Assembly (NCBI GenBank): GCA_019114515.1
Contig: DXFH01000002.1
Coordinates: forward strand, 1 to 64,000
Source of the DNA: Candidatus Limosilactobacillus merdigallinarum
GTDB taxonomy: Bacteria > Bacillota > Bacilli > Lactobacillales > Lactobacillaceae
Length of the DNA stretch: 64,000 nucleotides
Direction: 5' to 3'
Part shown: piece after piece, positions 61,790 to 64,000 of the stretch
How the letters are laid out: every line of letters begins with the position of its first letter
How positions within the stretch are numbered: the first letter of the stretch is position 1
Made by a program: the position numbers and the translations under genes
Notes under the pieces: generated by a model
What the model saw: the letters and a program-made list of their open reading frames with translations, nothing else
Told to the model about the DNA's origin: nothing
Databases searched by the model: none

Positions 61790-64000
61790 CGAAGATTATC
61801 CTAGTCGTCGACGTGACGATGACTTGCAGGATGACAACAATGGTCGTTCATTGACGAGGCGAATTATCGTCTGGGTGCTGAGCGCCTTGCTGTTAATTAT
61901 TGTGGCGCTGGCCGCCCTATTCTTCTACTGGGCTTCCAGTGCGCCAAAAATCAGTCGTAATGAATTAGCTGGTCAATCAACGACCGTTATTTACGACCGC
62001 AATGACAAGGTCGTTTCACGGCTAGGTGCGCAAAAGCGGGAATACGCGAAATCAAGTGAAATTCCTGATTCATTGAAACATGCCGTTGTTTCGATTGAAG
62101 ACCGGCGCTTCTACAAAAACCACGGAGTGGACCCGATGCGGATTATTGGTGCTGCTACGAACAACATCTTTAACCGGTCTGACGGAACGCAAGGTGGTAG
62201 TACCTTAACCCAGCAATTGGTTAAATTATCCGTCTTCTCAACTGCTGCTTCAGACCGAACCTTTAAGCGTAAGGCACAGGAAGCTTGGTTAGCCATTAAC
62301 GTTGACCGCCACTTCTCTAAGAATGAGATTCTTGAGTTCTACATCAACAAGGTGTACATGGGCAATGGTGTCTATGGAATGAAGACGGCTGCTCAGTATT
62401 ACTATGGTAAAGATTTAGATGAGTTATCCTTGTCACAAATTGCTACCCTAGCCGGTATTCCGCAATCGCCAACTTACTACAACCCCGAAGTTAAGGATAC
62501 CAAGGCACCAACTGTGCGGCGAAACGAAGTACTGGATGCCATGGTGCGCAGCAAGTACATTAGTCAGGCTGACGCAACGAAGGCTAAGTCCCAAAGCGTT
62601 ACCCAAGGGCTTGATGAAAAGCACGGCAATACATCCAGCAACAGCGTCGGCGTTAAGGAACCCGTTGTGGATGCTTATGTAAAGCAGGTTCTGGCCGAAT
62701 TGGAAGCTAAGGGCTACAACCCGAATACTGATGGTTTGCGTATTCACACGAACATGGACCTTAGTGCGCAAAAGAAGCTCTATGACGAAGCCAATAATTC
62801 AGTACCATTCCAAAGTGATGACATGCAGACAGGAGTTGCAGTTACTGACCCTCACAACGGTCAAATTGTAGCAATGCTTGGCGGTCGTCACACAGGCAAG
62901 GTAATCTATGGTCTTAACCGGGCAACTCAGACTAACCGGTCCACTGGTTCTTCGGCCAAGCCGCTGATGGATTACGGACCGGCCATCGAATACCTACAGT
63001 GGCCAACTTTTCATTCTGTATATGACACTAAGTTCTACTGGCCAGGTACTGACAAACAGCTGCATGACTGGGATAACCAAACTAAAGGTGAGATGACCAT
63101 GCGGCAAGCCTTGATTCAATCACGAAATATTCCTGCAATCAAAACGTTGCAAAAAGTTGGTATGAAACGAGCAACCACTTTCTTAAATGGCTTAGGCATT
63201 AAACAGAAGAAACCGTTCAACCTGCAAAATGGTATTGGTTTATACATTTCACCATTACAGGTATCTGCTGCTTATGCGGCTTTCGCCAATGGTGGTACTT
63301 ATTACAAACCATACTACATTTCTTCTATCACCACACAAGATGGCAAGACGATTTCCTATCATAAAGATGGCCACCGTGCCATGAGCAAGGGAACCGCGTA
63401 CATGATCACTGACATGCTTAAGGGCGTAATTGAAGACGCCAATGGAACGGGTACAGCAGCCAAAATTTCTGGTGTTTACCAGGCTGGTAAGACTGGAACG
63501 ACTGATTACCCATCTGGTCATTCTCAAAACGGTGTCATGGATTCCTGGATGGCTGGCTACACGAAGAATTACTCGATTGCCGTCTGGACTGGTTATGATC
63601 AGCCAATGAACCACGCAATCAGTACTAGCTATGAACGGTCAGCAATCCTTCTATACCGGGCAATGATGGATTACCTGGATAATGAGAACCACGCAAGCAA
63701 CTGGAAGCGGCCAAGCAGTGTTGAAGCTGTTCGTTGGCGTGGTCACCGTGAGCTTGTCTTGAAGGATTCAAAGTGGGCACTAGACTTCACTGCGATTGAT
63801 GATGATGACAATAGCAGTTCATCGTCACGTTCCGAATCCTCATCCAGTTCTAGTCTTTCATCATCCGAGAGCTCTTACTTCGATCGTCGTTCTTCTAGCA
63901 GCAGTGCTAGTTCAAATTCTTCTAGTCAGGCTAATGAAAGTAGCAATAACCAAAGCCCTAGCACCAATTCATCCAGTGCTAGCCCGGCCCCTGCGCCTTA
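61782..64000 (+). CDS. ponA: Class A penicillin-binding protein 1A, reaching window end
   Basis: Bifunctional peptidoglycan synthase. One N-terminal membrane segment (about 28-50) leads to a GT51 glycosyltransferase domain (EDRRFYKNHGVD, GGSTLTQQLVK, KVYMGNGVYG) and a transpeptidase domain with SxxK (STGSSAKPL), SxN (SRN) and KTG (AGKTGTTDY). A Ser/Asn-rich tail ends PAPAP. The ATG at 61782 follows AAAGGAG. 739 codons are in the window and the last partial codon begins TA, so the gene probably stops exactly at the edge, but this cannot be confirmed. GpsB, 1.4 kb away, is a known partner in related bacteria. Confidence 0.93.
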   Translation, partial: MNNEDYPSRRRDDDLQDDNNGRSLTRRIIVWVLSALLLIIVALAALFFYWASSAPKISRNELAGQSTTVIYDRNDKVVSRLGAQKREYAKSSEIPDSLKHAVVSIEDRRFYKNHGVDPMRIIGAATNNIFNRSDGTQGGSTLTQQLVKLSVFSTAASDRTFKRKAQEAWLAINVDRHFSKNEILEFYINKVYMGNGVYGMKTAAQYYYGKDLDELSLSQIATLAGIPQSPTYYNPEVKDTKAPTVRRNEVLDAMVRSKYISQADATKAKSQSVTQGLDEKHGNTSSNSVGVKEPVVDAYVKQVLAELEAKGYNPNTDGLRIHTNMDLSAQKKLYDEANNSVPFQSDDMQTGVAVTDPHNGQIVAMLGGRHTGKVIYGLNRATQTNRSTGSSAKPLMDYGPAIEYLQWPTFHSVYDTKFYWPGTDKQLHDWDNQTKGEMTMRQALIQSRNIPAIKTLQKVGMKRATTFLNGLGIKQKKPFNLQNGIGLYISPLQVSAAYAAFANGGTYYKPYYISSITTQDGKTISYHKDGHRAMSKGTAYMITDMLKGVIEDANGTGTAAKISGVYQAGKTGTTDYPSGHSQNGVMDSWMAGYTKNYSIAVWTGYDQPMNHAISTSYERSAILLYRAMMDYLDNENHASNWKRPSSVEAVRWRGHRELVLKDSKWALDFTAIDDDDNSSSSSRSESSSSSSLSSSESSYFDRRSSSSSASSNSSSQANESSNNQSPSTNSSSASPAPAP

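Noticed and set aside
1-64000. CRISPR array
   Set aside because: No set of regularly spaced identical 25-40 bp repeats was seen; the repeats found are dispersed palindromes.

Overview
The window is chromosomal DNA from a low-to-mid GC lactic acid bacterium of the Lactobacillaceae, most likely a Limosilactobacillus or close relative. The signs are the gpsB-rnpB-recU-pbp1A and lspA-rluD neighbourhoods, KxYKxGKxW/LPQTG surface proteins, a C69 dipeptidase, two DUF915 hydrolases, an orphan PTS IIC protein and consistent AGGAGG-type ribosome binding sites. I cannot resolve the species.

Layout. 0-5.2 kb: tRNA-Pro, glycerol kinase with a cre-like site, a Kef-type antiporter and a secondary dipeptidase. 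5.4-12.1 kb is an accessory island: short tyrosine recombinase, Fic protein without a visible antitoxin, a 150-aa unknown, a cassette of structured leader RNA + reverse transcriptase + single-strand binding protein (the best candidate for a new antiphage-type system), and a frameshifted nuclease-helicase gene. 12.2-16.9 kb: two convergent LPQTG surface-protein genes, one frameshifted and one without its signal peptide. 17-25 kb: DUF915 hydrolase/PTS IIC pair, alternative ribosomal protein S14, phosphoesterase, two MFS efflux pumps and a MATE pump. 25-29 kb: guaC diverging from purA-purB across a shared PurR-type operator; together these move GMP through IMP to AMP. 29-34 kb: K+ uptake (Kup), CorC/CNNM protein, LysR regulator. 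34-42 kb is a decaying stretch: cupin, ABC ATPase/permease, LytTR regulator, DUF3021 and GT8 glycosyltransferase genes all carry in-frame stops or deletions among intact genes. 42-48 kb: HD hydrolase, prolyl-tRNA editing protein, DegV, RqcH (ribosome-associated quality control) and a DUF2325 protein. 48-54 kb: an intact but apparently catalytically dead CarA/CarB-like pair next to rluD-lspA-ebsA. 54-64 kb: PnuC, YpsC methyltransferase, Nudix, a multiply broken HerA-like ATPase, LysM protein, RNase P RNA, GpsB, YpsA, RecU and a class A penicillin-binding protein that reaches the window edge.

Two genome-scale patterns stand out. First, there are about ten broken genes in 64 kb (nonsense mutations of all three stop types, single-base frameshifts, deletions), suggesting relaxed selection. 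Second, a family of imperfect-palindrome intergenic repeats (about 110-250 bp) occurs at 19.7, 29.0, 29.3, 34.7, 34.9 and 42.5 kb, sometimes doubling as a terminator.
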